From positions 1-13,192 of the forward strand of contig NZ_DIAX01000062.1 in the NCBI RefSeq assembly GCF_002414845.1: a DNA stretch of 13,192 nt. The letters are read 5' to 3'. Below the pieces are notes generated by a model, which saw only the letters and a list, made by a program, of their open reading frames with translations, made no database searches and had not been told where the DNA came from. This document shows positions 1-7,163 of the stretch, in pieces. The DNA is from Gordonia sp. UBA5067 (GTDB lineage Bacteria; Actinomycetota; Actinomycetes; Mycobacteriales; Mycobacteriaceae). The number at the start of each line of letters is the position of its first letter. Positions within the stretch are counted from its first letter, which is position 1. The translations under genes were made by a program, and so were the position numbers.

Positions 1-86
1 CGGCCGCGCAGGGAATCGACCTCCGCCGCCGCGGATTCGTCACTACCGCCGTTGCCCGCATTCGGGGTTTCGTCTGACTGTGCCAT
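1..86 (-). CDS. N-terminal fragment of an unidentified protein (runs off left edge)
   Basis: An ATG at 86-84 on the minus strand opens a frame that stays open to the left edge, giving 28 codons that begin MAQSDETPNAGNGGSDES and continue with Ala, Glu and Asp. This Ser/Gly/Asp/Glu-rich, low-complexity start looks like the disordered cytoplasmic N-terminus of a membrane or envelope protein, but no domain is visible. An AGGG at 98-95 lies 8 nt before the ATG and could be the ribosome binding site. The gene is divergent from the DUF3151 gene. From memory, a small membrane protein gene (Rv0361 in M. tuberculosis) holds this position next to its DUF3151 gene, so a membrane protein is the best guess. 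Only the start is visible, so product and exact start are uncertain. Confidence 0.55.
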   Translation of the reverse strand, partial: MAQSDETPNAGNGGSDESAAAEVDSLRG

Positions 87-128
87 CGAGCACGCCCTGC
101 CTTCGTCAAATAGATCACCAGCGGCTCA

Positions 129-135
129 TACCCTA
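129..135. promoter_or_regulatory. Candidate overlapping divergent -10 elements
   Basis: The sequence ATACCCTAG reads TACCCT on plus (129-134) and TAGGGT on minus (135-130). Both match the actinobacterial TANNNT -10 pattern and face the DUF3151 gene and the left-edge gene respectively. TAGGGT is also the -10 proposed here for purA. No convincing -35 is visible for either direction, so this is a weak call. The rest of 87-216 holds no gene that I can support. Confidence 0.3.
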
Positions 136-216
136 GCGAAATCTGGCCGGTCGAACACACTCGGGCTGCCCGCCGGCGAATCAGGCCGCACCCCACCAAG
201 ATGGTTGAATTGGGAG

Positions 217-675
217 GTGACTTCCTATGGAGACCTGCTCGGCCCCCCGCCCACGTTACTCACCGGCGACGATGAAGCCGAGTCCGAGTTGCTCAACGGC
301 ACCGCGCCGGCGACCGTGGCCGCGGGGTCGCCCACCGCGTCGATCGCGTGGGCCTACCTCGCTGAAGCCGAACTCGCGGACGTCGACACGGAGACCGCCG
401 GTGCGGGCGAGGTGCCGCCGGCGGTCGTCGCGGCTTACGCCTACGCCCGCACCGGATATCACCGCGGACTCGATCAGCTGCGCCGCCACGGCTGGAAAGG
501 GTACGGTCCGGTGCCCTGGGATCATCAGCAGAACCAGGGCTTTCTCCGCTGCGTCGGCGTGCTGGCGAGGTCGGCACGGTTAATCGGCGAGGAAGACGAG
601 TACTTGCGGTGTGTGGACCTCCTCAACGACTGTGATCCGCGGGCGGCCGAACACGTCGGCGTCGTGCAGCCGTAA
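217..675 (+). CDS. DUF3151 domain-containing protein
   Basis: This is a 152-residue protein of the actinobacterial DUF3151 family, whose function is unknown. Recognisable family blocks are YGDLLGPPPTLL at the N-terminus, AYAYARTGYHRGLDQLRR then GWKGYGPVPW in the middle, and GFLRCVGVLARSA and DEYLRCVDLLNDCDP near the end. It looks soluble, helical and cytoplasmic, with no signal peptide or membrane segment. The frame is open back to 52, but the segment before 217 does not resemble the family, and homologues as I recall them start just before the GDLLG block. I therefore use GTG 217. A TTG at 205 is the alternative. The start is odd because the Shine-Dalgarno-like GGGAGGTGA overlaps the GTG, while an ATG at 227 with good spacing is out of frame. 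It is convergent with the FetB-like gene, with 13 bp between the stops. Confidence 0.88.
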   Translation: MTSYGDLLGPPPTLLTGDDEAESELLNGTAPATVAAGSPTASIAWAYLAEAELADVDTETAGAGEVPPAVVAAYAYARTGYHRGLDQLRRHGWKGYGPVPWDHQQNQGFLRCVGVLARSARLIGEEDEYLRCVDLLNDCDPRAAEHVGVVQP

Positions 676-688
676 ACCGGGATACGCG

Positions 689-1444
689 TCACAACAGTCC
701 CCGGCTCACCATTTCGGTGGTGGCCAGCACGGCAATCGCACACACCGCGAGTAAGGCCACGAGGACGAACAGCTGCATGATCGCTGCCGCCGTCGTCGAT
801 GCCCCACCCAAGACCATGCCGACGAAGGCACCCGGGATTGTGACGAGGCCTACCGACCGGGTCTGATCGATCCCCGGGATCAACGCGGTCGCGGCCGCCG
901 GGCGGACCACGTCGATTCTCGCCGCGTATTGCGTGAACCCCAGCGACAGCGCCGCTTCGACCTCGCCCCGGCGCGTCCGCAGCTCGTCGTGGGCGTGCCG
1001 GCCGGCCAGCGACGTCGCGACCATCGCATTGCCGAACATGATCCCGGCGGTAGGAATGATCGCGATGCCGGCCGCGGGGACCACGCCGGTGGCGACGACC
1101 GCGGCAACGATGACGCCCGACGGGAGTGCCACCGGTAGCAGGCATCGCAGAGTGGCCGCAGCGGTCGGGCGGCGCGTGGCGATCCGGGACGCCGAGGTCC
1201 ACGCGGCGACGACCGCCATGAGCGCGAGAAACAGTACCGATGCCCAGAGATGCCTGATGACGACGGCGAGGATCGCGGCGAGAGCAGTGAGCTGGACAAC
1301 GGCCCGCACCACGGCGACCGCCGTGTCGCGCGCATTGCCGCTCGATGCGGCGACATTGACCAGCACGGCGACCCCGGCGAGCACGATCATCACGACGACG
1401 AGTGCAGGGCCGATCCTGATGATCGCATCACCGGCGTGGTCCAC
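689..1444 (-). CDS. FetB/YbbM-like (UPF0014 family) ABC transporter permease
   Basis: This 251-residue integral membrane protein belongs to UPF0014, the family of E. coli FetB, the permease of an iron-export ABC transporter. Family signatures are RAVVQL (residues 47-52) in the second hydrophobic segment, IPTAGIMFGNAM (130-141), DELRTRRGEVEAALSLG (153-169), and ALIPGIDQTRSVGLVTIPGAFVGM (187-210). The RTRRGEVEAAL stretch is the cytoplasmic loop expected to dock on the ATPase. About seven hydrophobic segments are visible and the length is normal for the family. The start is GTG at 1444, without a strong ribosome binding site. No FetA-type ATPase gene is adjacent, since the upstream neighbour is divergent. 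Substrate is inferred from family only: iron or another metal is plausible, not shown. Confidence 0.88.
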   Translation of the reverse strand: MDHAGDAIIRIGPALVVVMIVLAGVAVLVNVAASSGNARDTAVAVVRAVVQLTALAAILAVVIRHLWASVLFLALMAVVAAWTSASRIATRRPTAAATLRCLLPVALPSGVIVAAVVATGVVPAAGIAIIPTAGIMFGNAMVATSLAGRHAHDELRTRRGEVEAALSLGFTQYAARIDVVRPAAATALIPGIDQTRSVGLVTIPGAFVGMVLGGASTTAAAIMQLFVLVALLAVCAIAVLATTEMVSRGLL

Positions 1445-1480
1445 GCGCCCATCTTGTCAGCTGTGGCGGTGGAGCGTCGC

Positions 1481-1486
1481 TATCAT
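1481..1486 (+). promoter_or_regulatory. -10 element of the FUSC gene (leaderless type)
   Basis: TATCAT matches the TANNNT -10 consensus and ends 8 nt before GTG 1495, so transcription would begin at or beside the start codon. A TTGTCA lies upstream at 1454-1459, but its 21-nt spacer is too long for a standard -35. The FUSC gene also lacks a ribosome binding site, which fits a leaderless transcript. The 50-bp gap to the divergent permease gene holds nothing else that I recognise. Confidence 0.45.
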
Positions 1487-1494
1487 CGGCAACG

Positions 1495-2676
1495 GTGATG
1501 CACTTCTTCTCACGGTCGGGCCGGGCCCGGCCCCGGCCCGCGTCGGCGGTGGCGGAGCAGTGGACGCGTGCCCGTGCACCGGGGGGCCGGGCCCTGGGGC
1601 GGCTTCCCGTACCCGTCCAGAGCAGGGTTCGACGGCTCCTGAACTCGGTGGTGCCGATACTGCAGTGCGGCCTCGCCGCGGGGGTGTCGTGGTGGATCGC
1701 GACGGCCGTATTCGGGCACGCCGCCCCCTTCTTCGCGCCGATCGCCGCGATTATCTCCTTGGGTTTGTCGCTGAGCAGGCGCTGGCGCCGGTCGGTCGAG
1801 CTGGTCGGCGGGGTCGCAATCGGCGTGCTCATCGGCGACCTGCTGGTGCGATACGTCGGTTCCGGGGCATGGCAGATAGCTGCCGCGGTGCTCGTCGCGA
1901 TGTCCTTGGCGGTCTTCCTCGACAACGGGCCGATCCTCCCGATGCAGTCAGCGTCGTCGGCGGTTCTGGTGGTCGCGGTGCCGATCACCGGCGCCGGGTT
2001 CACCCGGGCGGTCGACGCCCTCATCGGCGGCGTCGTCGGAATCCTGATCGTGGTGATCCTGCCCACCAATCCGGCTCACCGCGCCCGCCTGGACGCGGCC
2101 GGGATCCTCGCGACGCTGCGGGACACGTGCGATCGGCTGGCGGCCGGGCTGCGCGCCGGCAACAATGATGCGATCGGCGCCGTCTATGTCGAGGTCGGCG
2201 GACTGCGGGGCGCGTTGGACACGATGCGCGCCGATATGCGCGGTGGTCGCGAGGTCAGTGTCATCTCCCCGCTCTACTGGAGCTCGCGGTCGCGAATGGA
2301 GGCCATCGCCGATACCGGCGAACCGATCGACAGCGCGGTGCGCAACATGCTGGTGCTGGCCCGTCGCCTCAACGGGATGACGGCGCGCGGGGAGTCGGTG
2401 CCCGACGCGGTGATCGACCTGATCGACCAGCTCGGCGACGGTTACGAGGTCCTGCGCGGATACATGCTTGCGCCGCCCGGCGGGCGGCCCGACGCCGCCG
2501 ACGCCGCCCAAGCGCTGCGCGCCATCGCGCGGAACGCGAAGCCGGAGGTCGTCGTCGACGAGGACCTAACCGCGGTGTCCTCGCTGGCGCAGATCCGCTC
2601 GCAGCTCGTCGACATGTTGATGATCGCCGGGCTGTCGCGTACCTCGGCCGTCGCTCAGCTGCACCGGAACCAATGA
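1495..2676 (+). CDS. FUSC-family (aromatic acid exporter-like) membrane protein
   Basis: This is a 393-residue inner-membrane protein. After an Arg/Pro-rich cytoplasmic N-terminus (about 45 residues) come roughly six hydrophobic segments between residues 50 and 190, arranged as closely spaced helices. The segment RRSVELVGGVAIGVLIGDLL (about 99-117) resembles the conserved core of the FUSC and ArAE families of fusaric-acid and aromatic-acid exporters. Residues 200-393 are soluble and helical, probably cytoplasmic, and carry no enzyme motif. The substrate cannot be read from the sequence. The start is GTG 1495, with ATG 1498 directly after it. GTG is preferred because a TATCAT -10 lies 8 nt upstream. 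The gene is divergent from the FetB-like permease and is followed after 49 bp by the LCP gene on the same strand. Confidence 0.8.
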   Translation: MMHFFSRSGRARPRPASAVAEQWTRARAPGGRALGRLPVPVQSRVRRLLNSVVPILQCGLAAGVSWWIATAVFGHAAPFFAPIAAIISLGLSLSRRWRRSVELVGGVAIGVLIGDLLVRYVGSGAWQIAAAVLVAMSLAVFLDNGPILPMQSASSAVLVVAVPITGAGFTRAVDALIGGVVGILIVVILPTNPAHRARLDAAGILATLRDTCDRLAAGLRAGNNDAIGAVYVEVGGLRGALDTMRADMRGGREVSVISPLYWSSRSRMEAIADTGEPIDSAVRNMLVLARRLNGMTARGESVPDAVIDLIDQLGDGYEVLRGYMLAPPGGRPDAADAAQALRAIARNAKPEVVVDEDLTAVSSLAQIRSQLVDMLMIAGLSRTSAVAQLHRNQ

Positions 2677-2686
2677 TGCAGCGGAT

Positions 2687-2700
2687 TTAGAGATCTCTAA
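2687..2700. promoter_or_regulatory. Perfect 14-bp palindrome, candidate operator
   Basis: TTAGAGATCTCTAA is a perfect inverted repeat without a spacer. It is strikingly AT-rich for its surroundings and sits in the 49-bp gap between the FUSC and LCP genes, 25 bp before the LCP start. It is directly followed by GGGAGG (2701-2706), which is too far from ATG 2726 (19 nt) to be an ordinary ribosome binding site. No run of T follows, so an intrinsic terminator is less likely than a binding site for a dimeric regulator. No regulator gene is present in the window. Confidence 0.45.
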
Positions 2701-2725
2701 GGGAGGCCTCGCACACTGGACTGTT

Positions 2726-4093
2726 ATGACACGAGACGATCGGGTCCGCAGTCGGCCGACGGCCGGTCAGGTGGTCCAGGCGAGGCTCGCTGCCGGGCAG
2801 GCGGTGCCGCGGTGGGAGCTGCCCCCGCGTCGGCCCCCGGTCCGCAGTCGCCGGCCGGTGAAACGGCCGACCCCGGCTCGCGCGCCGCGCTGGCAGCCGA
2901 TCGGCCGTGGATTCGCGGTGGCCGCCGCGGTGGGGGTCCTGACCGTCAGCGGCTTGGCCTGGTCCGGCGCGGTCAGGGCGGCCCGCGGCTTCTCAACCTC
3001 CGATGCACTCGGCAGTGCACCGCACCGCGCGGGTGCGGCCGAGACCATCCTGTTGATGGGGCTCGACACCCGGCGCGATCAGAACGGCGAGCCGCTGCCG
3101 CCGGTTGTTCTGCATCATTTGCACGCGGGAGACAGCGATGTCGGTGGCTACAACACCAATGCGCTGATCTTGGTGCACATTCCGGCCGACCACAAGAATC
3201 TCGTGGCCTTCTCCATTCCGCGGGACGACTACGTCGCGGTCAACGGGCTGGGTGTGGGGAAGATCAAGATCAAGGAGGCCTACGGCCGCCGTAAGGCGCA
3301 GGCCGAGGACGAGTTGCACGCTCAGGGGATCGACGATCCGAAGGAACTCGAACGACGCGGCCGGGAGGCCGGACGCAAGGAGACGCTGCACGCCGTCCGT
3401 GATCTGACGGGCGTGCCGATTGACCGGTTCGCCGAGGTCAGCCTGGCGGGCTTCTACGATCTGGCGAACTCGCTCGACGGCGTCACGGTCTGCCTCAACT
3501 CCCCGGTGCGCGACCGCTACTCGGGTGCGCACTTCCCGGCCGGTGAGCAGAAGCTCAACGGCGCCCAAGCCCTTGCCTTCGTCCGGCAGCGTCACGGGCT
3601 GGCCAACGGCGACCTCGACCGCACCCACCGGCAACAGGCCTTCCTGCTCTCGGTCCTGCATCAGCTCAAGCAAATGGGGACGCTCGCGAACACCGACCGG
3701 CTCGGTGCGGTGGTGTCCGTGGCGCAGCGCAACGTGGTGCTGTCGTCGGGCTGGAACCTGCTCGACTGGGCCGAGTCGATGAGTGACCTATCGGCCAAGA
3801 GCATCTCGTTCCGGACTTTGCCGGTGGCCAGGTACGCCACCGTCGGCGGCCAGGATGTGAACATTGTGGATCCGGCGCTCATCCGAACCACCGTTGAGCG
3901 GGCCTTCGGTGTGCCGGTGACCAACCCGGCAGAGTCGCAGCTGACGACCTCGTCGACCGATTCGGCGAGTGCGACCGACACTCCCGAGGCGACCCCTGGT
4001 TCCGGGACCGGTTCGGGCTCGGAGGGGTCGGCTCCGCCTCCGGATGTGGGCACGGCCGTGACCAACCGGTCGGGTGTGCCGTGTGTCGCCTGA
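2726..4093 (+). CDS. LytR-CpsA-Psr (LCP) family cell-wall glycopolymer ligase
   Basis: This 455-residue protein has an Arg/Pro-rich cytoplasmic N-terminus (1-60), one membrane helix (about 62-84), the extracytoplasmic LCP domain (about 105-395), a Ser/Thr/Gly-rich linker (about 400-440) and a short tail ending GVPCVA. LCP enzymes move lipid-linked glycopolymers to the cell wall; in mycobacteria the family member Lcp1 joins arabinogalactan to peptidoglycan. Active-site motifs are visible: MGLDTRRD with Asp114, SIPRDD with Arg166, and FVRQRH with Arg287 and Arg289, expected to bind metal and pyrophosphate. The usual second Asp motif reads GGYNTN (140-145), a form I recall from related mycobacterial LCPs. 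Cys256 and Cys453 may form a disulfide. ATG 2726 is the likely start, though spacing to GGGAGG is poor. It could be an operon partner of the FUSC gene or separately controlled through the palindrome. Confidence 0.92.
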   Translation: MTRDDRVRSRPTAGQVVQARLAAGQAVPRWELPPRRPPVRSRRPVKRPTPARAPRWQPIGRGFAVAAAVGVLTVSGLAWSGAVRAARGFSTSDALGSAPHRAGAAETILLMGLDTRRDQNGEPLPPVVLHHLHAGDSDVGGYNTNALILVHIPADHKNLVAFSIPRDDYVAVNGLGVGKIKIKEAYGRRKAQAEDELHAQGIDDPKELERRGREAGRKETLHAVRDLTGVPIDRFAEVSLAGFYDLANSLDGVTVCLNSPVRDRYSGAHFPAGEQKLNGAQALAFVRQRHGLANGDLDRTHRQQAFLLSVLHQLKQMGTLANTDRLGAVVSVAQRNVVLSSGWNLLDWAESMSDLSAKSISFRTLPVARYATVGGQDVNIVDPALIRTTVERAFGVPVTNPAESQLTTSSTDSASATDTPEATPGSGTGSGSEGSAPPPDVGTAVTNRSGVPCVA

Positions 4094-4103
4094 GTCGGCA
4101 ACC

Positions 4104-4127
4104 CGGCGATAGCCGCCTGTCTCGCCG
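4104..4127 (+). terminator. Possible hairpin terminator after the LCP gene
   Basis: CGGCGA (4104-4109) pairs with TCGCCG (4122-4127) around a 12-nt loop, 11 bp after the LCP stop codon. There is no T-run, but actinobacterial hairpins often lack one. The stem is only 6 bp, so this is tentative. Confidence 0.3.
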
Positions 4128-4164
4128 ATAGTCGTCGTTCTCACAGGACGCTGGGGCAGCCGTC

Positions 4165-4193
4165 TTGAATATATGCGGATTTACGCATAGGTT
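4165..4193 (+). promoter_or_regulatory. Promoter of the CDF gene with an inverted repeat in its spacer
   Basis: A -35-like TTGAAT (4165-4170) and a -10 TAGGTT (4188-4193) are separated by exactly 17 nt. The -10 ends 6 nt before ATG 4200, which predicts a leaderless transcript. The inverted repeat TATGCG (4172-4177) and CGCATA (4184-4189), with 6 nt between the arms, fills the spacer and overlaps the first two bases of the -10. A dimeric repressor bound there would block RNA polymerase. An ArsR/SmtB-type metal sensor is a reasonable guess from the gene controlled, but no sensor gene is in the window. Confidence 0.6.
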
Positions 4194-4199
4194 AACCGC

Positions 4200-5111
4200 A
4201 TGGGGCATGCACACGACCATTCGCACGTCGGGGGTGCGGCCAGTGGGCAGCGCCGACTATGGCCGATGGTTCTCGCCGTGGTCCTCATCGGCGGCTTCTT
4301 CGTCGTCGAGCTGGTGGTGGGCATCATCGCCAACTCGCTGGCACTGATCGCCGACGCCGGGCACATGGCGACCGATGTGGTGGCACTGCTGATGGGCATG
4401 TCGGCACTGCTGTTGGCCCGCCACGGATCGGTGACCGCACGCCGGTCCTTCGGCTGGCACCGGGCCGAGGTGTTCAGCGCGGTGGTGAACGCCGTCCTGC
4501 TGATCGGCGTCGGCGCCTACGTGCTCTACGAGGCGATCGAGCGCATTGGCAGCGATCCGCAGGTACCCGGCCTAACGCTGATCATCGTCGCGCTCATCGG
4601 CCTCGCGATCAACGTTCTAGTCATGCTGCTGCTGCGCGCAGACGCGCAAACGTCCATCGCAGTGCGCGGTGCCTACCTCGAAGTCCTCGCCGACGCGGTG
4701 GGCAGCGTCGGCGTCCTCGTTGCCGGCGTCTTCGCGATCATCACCGGTTCGGGCTATGCCGATATCGTCGTTGCGGTACTGATCGCCCTGTGGGTGGTAC
4801 CCCGCGCGCTCCGACTGGCCGCCGACGCCTTGCGCATACTCAACCAGCAGGCTCCCAAACACGTCGACGTCGAGACGGTGCGGACCCAACTCGCCGAGAT
4901 CCCCGGCGTCGTCGACGTGCACGACCTGCACGTCTGGACGCTGACCACCGGGATGGATGTGGCGACGGTGCACATCACGAGTTCGGTCGACGGTGGCCCG
5001 GTACTCGTCGCCGCCCAGGATGTTCTCGCCACCCACGGCCTCGAACACGCCACCGTCCAGGTCGAGGACACCGACCGCGAGGGCTGCCACGACTCCGAGC
5101 TCAGCTGGTGA
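4200..5111 (+). CDS. Cation diffusion facilitator (CDF) divalent metal exporter
   Basis: This 303-residue membrane protein is CzcD/ZnT-like and should export zinc or a related divalent metal in exchange for protons. It opens with a His-rich metal-binding stretch (MGHAHDHSH), then six transmembrane helices (about 23-215), then a cytoplasmic metal-sensing domain (about 220-295) with VHDLHVWTLT (240-249). The transport-site pair in helix 2 is His55 and Asp59 (ADAGHMATD). In helix 5 the usual His-x3-Asp is Glu161 and Asp165 (YLEVLAD), so one metal ligand differs from the CzcD pattern. A C-terminal CH pair (Cys296, His297) may add a ligand. ATG 4200 fits the promoter spacing exactly. It is convergent with the next gene with no base between the stop codons. 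Metal specificity cannot be fixed from sequence. Confidence 0.93.
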   Translation: MGHAHDHSHVGGAASGQRRLWPMVLAVVLIGGFFVVELVVGIIANSLALIADAGHMATDVVALLMGMSALLLARHGSVTARRSFGWHRAEVFSAVVNAVLLIGVGAYVLYEAIERIGSDPQVPGLTLIIVALIGLAINVLVMLLLRADAQTSIAVRGAYLEVLADAVGSVGVLVAGVFAIITGSGYADIVVAVLIALWVVPRALRLAADALRILNQQAPKHVDVETVRTQLAEIPGVVDVHDLHVWTLTTGMDVATVHITSSVDGGPVLVAAQDVLATHGLEHATVQVEDTDREGCHDSELSW

Positions 5112-5127
5112 CTAGGCGCTGACCAGC
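5104..5127. terminator. Weak stem-loop over two convergent stop codons
   Basis: GCTGGT (5104-5109) pairs with ACCAGC (5122-5127) around a 12-nt loop. A second small stem, ACCAC (5129-5133) with GTGGT (5139-5143), follows immediately. The stop codons of the CDF gene (5109-5111) and the convergent gene (5114-5112) lie inside the first structure. It may limit read-through in either direction. The stems are short and there is no T-run. Confidence 0.3.
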
Positions 5128-5771
5128 AACCACGGAATGTGGTGAGGATAGAAAGTGGAGCGCGGCGTCGCCCGTGGGGTGAGTACTCCCTCGCGTTCGA
5201 CGAAGACCGCCGGACCGCCGGTTTGCACCGCCCGCCCCGAACGCCAGCGCTTGGCGAGCGTGCCGGCCAGGCCGCGTCGCACAACTCGGCCGCGCAGGTC
5301 GCCGGCCGAGCCGAGCGGCTCGATCTCGATGGCCGCGACCACGCCGTCGAACAGTCGGATGTCGTCGAGGTAGCCCTCCCCGTGCAGCGGTCCGCCATCG
5401 GCGCCGACGTGCCGCGCCCGGCCGACGAGCACCGCCGCCGCGTCGTCCCGGATCAGCGGAAACTCTTGGGCCGCACCGGATGCGGCAAGTTCTCGGGCGG
5501 TACTGCCGGAGGGCAGGCGGTAGGTCCTGGTCGCCGGCGTGGGGGCGCCGGCGACGTAGGCGACCTCGACGTCGAGCCGTTCGAGCACCATCAATCGGGC
5601 GATGACGGCACCGAGGAAGGCGTCCGGCTCGCGGCACCCGACGGCGTCCACGATGAGGCGACCCGTCCCCGGCGCACCGAGCCCCTCATCGACGATCGGT
5701 TTGACCGACGAGCGCAGCGACAGCAGGTCCCAACCGGTCATCTCGGGCGGCATCAACACGGCGGCAGTCAC
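5112..5771 (-). CDS. Conserved-looking hypothetical protein divergent from purA
   Basis: I do not recognise a domain in this 219-residue protein. It looks soluble and cytoplasmic, with alternating strands and helices: LIVDAVG and FLGAVIARLMVLERLDVEVAYVA near the N-terminus, then RTYRLPSG, FPLIRDDAAAVLVGRAR, GPLHGEGYLDDIRLFDGVV and a basic C-terminal third. No signal peptide or transmembrane segment is seen. The frame is open back to a TTG at 5801, but GTG 5771 is preferred because a TACGCT -10 lies 7 nt upstream, giving a leaderless start at VTAAVLMPPEMTGW. From memory, M. tuberculosis has an uncharacterised gene (Rv0358) divergent from purA, and this is probably its counterpart, which would make it a conserved unknown rather than a recent acquisition. 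Function is not assigned. Confidence 0.75.
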   Translation of the reverse strand: MTAAVLMPPEMTGWDLLSLRSSVKPIVDEGLGAPGTGRLIVDAVGCREPDAFLGAVIARLMVLERLDVEVAYVAGAPTPATRTYRLPSGSTARELAASGAAQEFPLIRDDAAAVLVGRARHVGADGGPLHGEGYLDDIRLFDGVVAAIEIEPLGSAGDLRGRVVRRGLAGTLAKRWRSGRAVQTGGPAVFVEREGVLTPRATPRSTFYPHHIPWLLVSA

Positions 5772-5778
5772 GCGCAAT

Positions 5779-5784
5779 AGCGTA
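5779..5784 (-). promoter_or_regulatory. -10 element of the gene divergent from purA (leaderless type)
   Basis: On the minus strand TACGCT (5784-5779) fits TANNNT and ends 7 nt before GTG 5771, so the transcript should begin on or next to the start codon. No clear -35 is seen. It lies about 20 bp from the proposed purA -10, so the two genes share a compact divergent control region. Confidence 0.45.
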
Positions 5785-5802
5785 GTAGCGGACCGAACCA
5801 AG

Positions 5803-5808
5803 TAGGGT
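5803..5808 (+). promoter_or_regulatory. Proposed purA -10 element
   Basis: TAGGGT fits TANNNT and would start transcription near 5815, leaving a leader of about 30 nt. That leader carries the Shine-Dalgarno GGGAG (5833-5837), 8 nt before ATG 5846, which fixes the purA start. No strong -35 or operator is visible, and there is no room for a riboswitch. Confidence 0.4.
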
Positions 5809-5842
5809 AAGGCGGGATTGGCTGGCGAAAAAGGGAGTCTGA

Positions 5843-7132
<1,290 letters not shown>

Positions 7133-7163
7133 GCCGTCACCGCCGTCTGACCAGGGGCACCAC

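Noticed and set aside
52..216. Open frame upstream of the DUF3151 start as extra coding sequence
   Set aside because: The 55 extra residues do not resemble the family, and the segment overlaps the divergent gene start and proposed promoters.
217..675. Frameshift in the DUF3151 gene suggested by the well-placed ATG at 227
   Set aside because: The family blocks run in one continuous frame from 217 to the stop, so the gene is not broken; only its initiation is puzzling.
668..706. Terminator hairpin between the DUF3151 and FetB-like genes
   Set aside because: Only 5-bp arms with loops of 18-29 nt can be drawn, which is too weak to annotate.
933..2168. A 411-codon plus-strand frame across the FetB-like gene and part of the FUSC gene
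   Set aside because: It is Ala/Arg/Gly-rich with no domain, and it overlaps two genes that carry family signatures and membrane segments in other frames.
5772..5801. TTG 5801 as the start of the gene divergent from purA
   Set aside because: A good -10 lies inside this extension and places transcription on GTG 5771.
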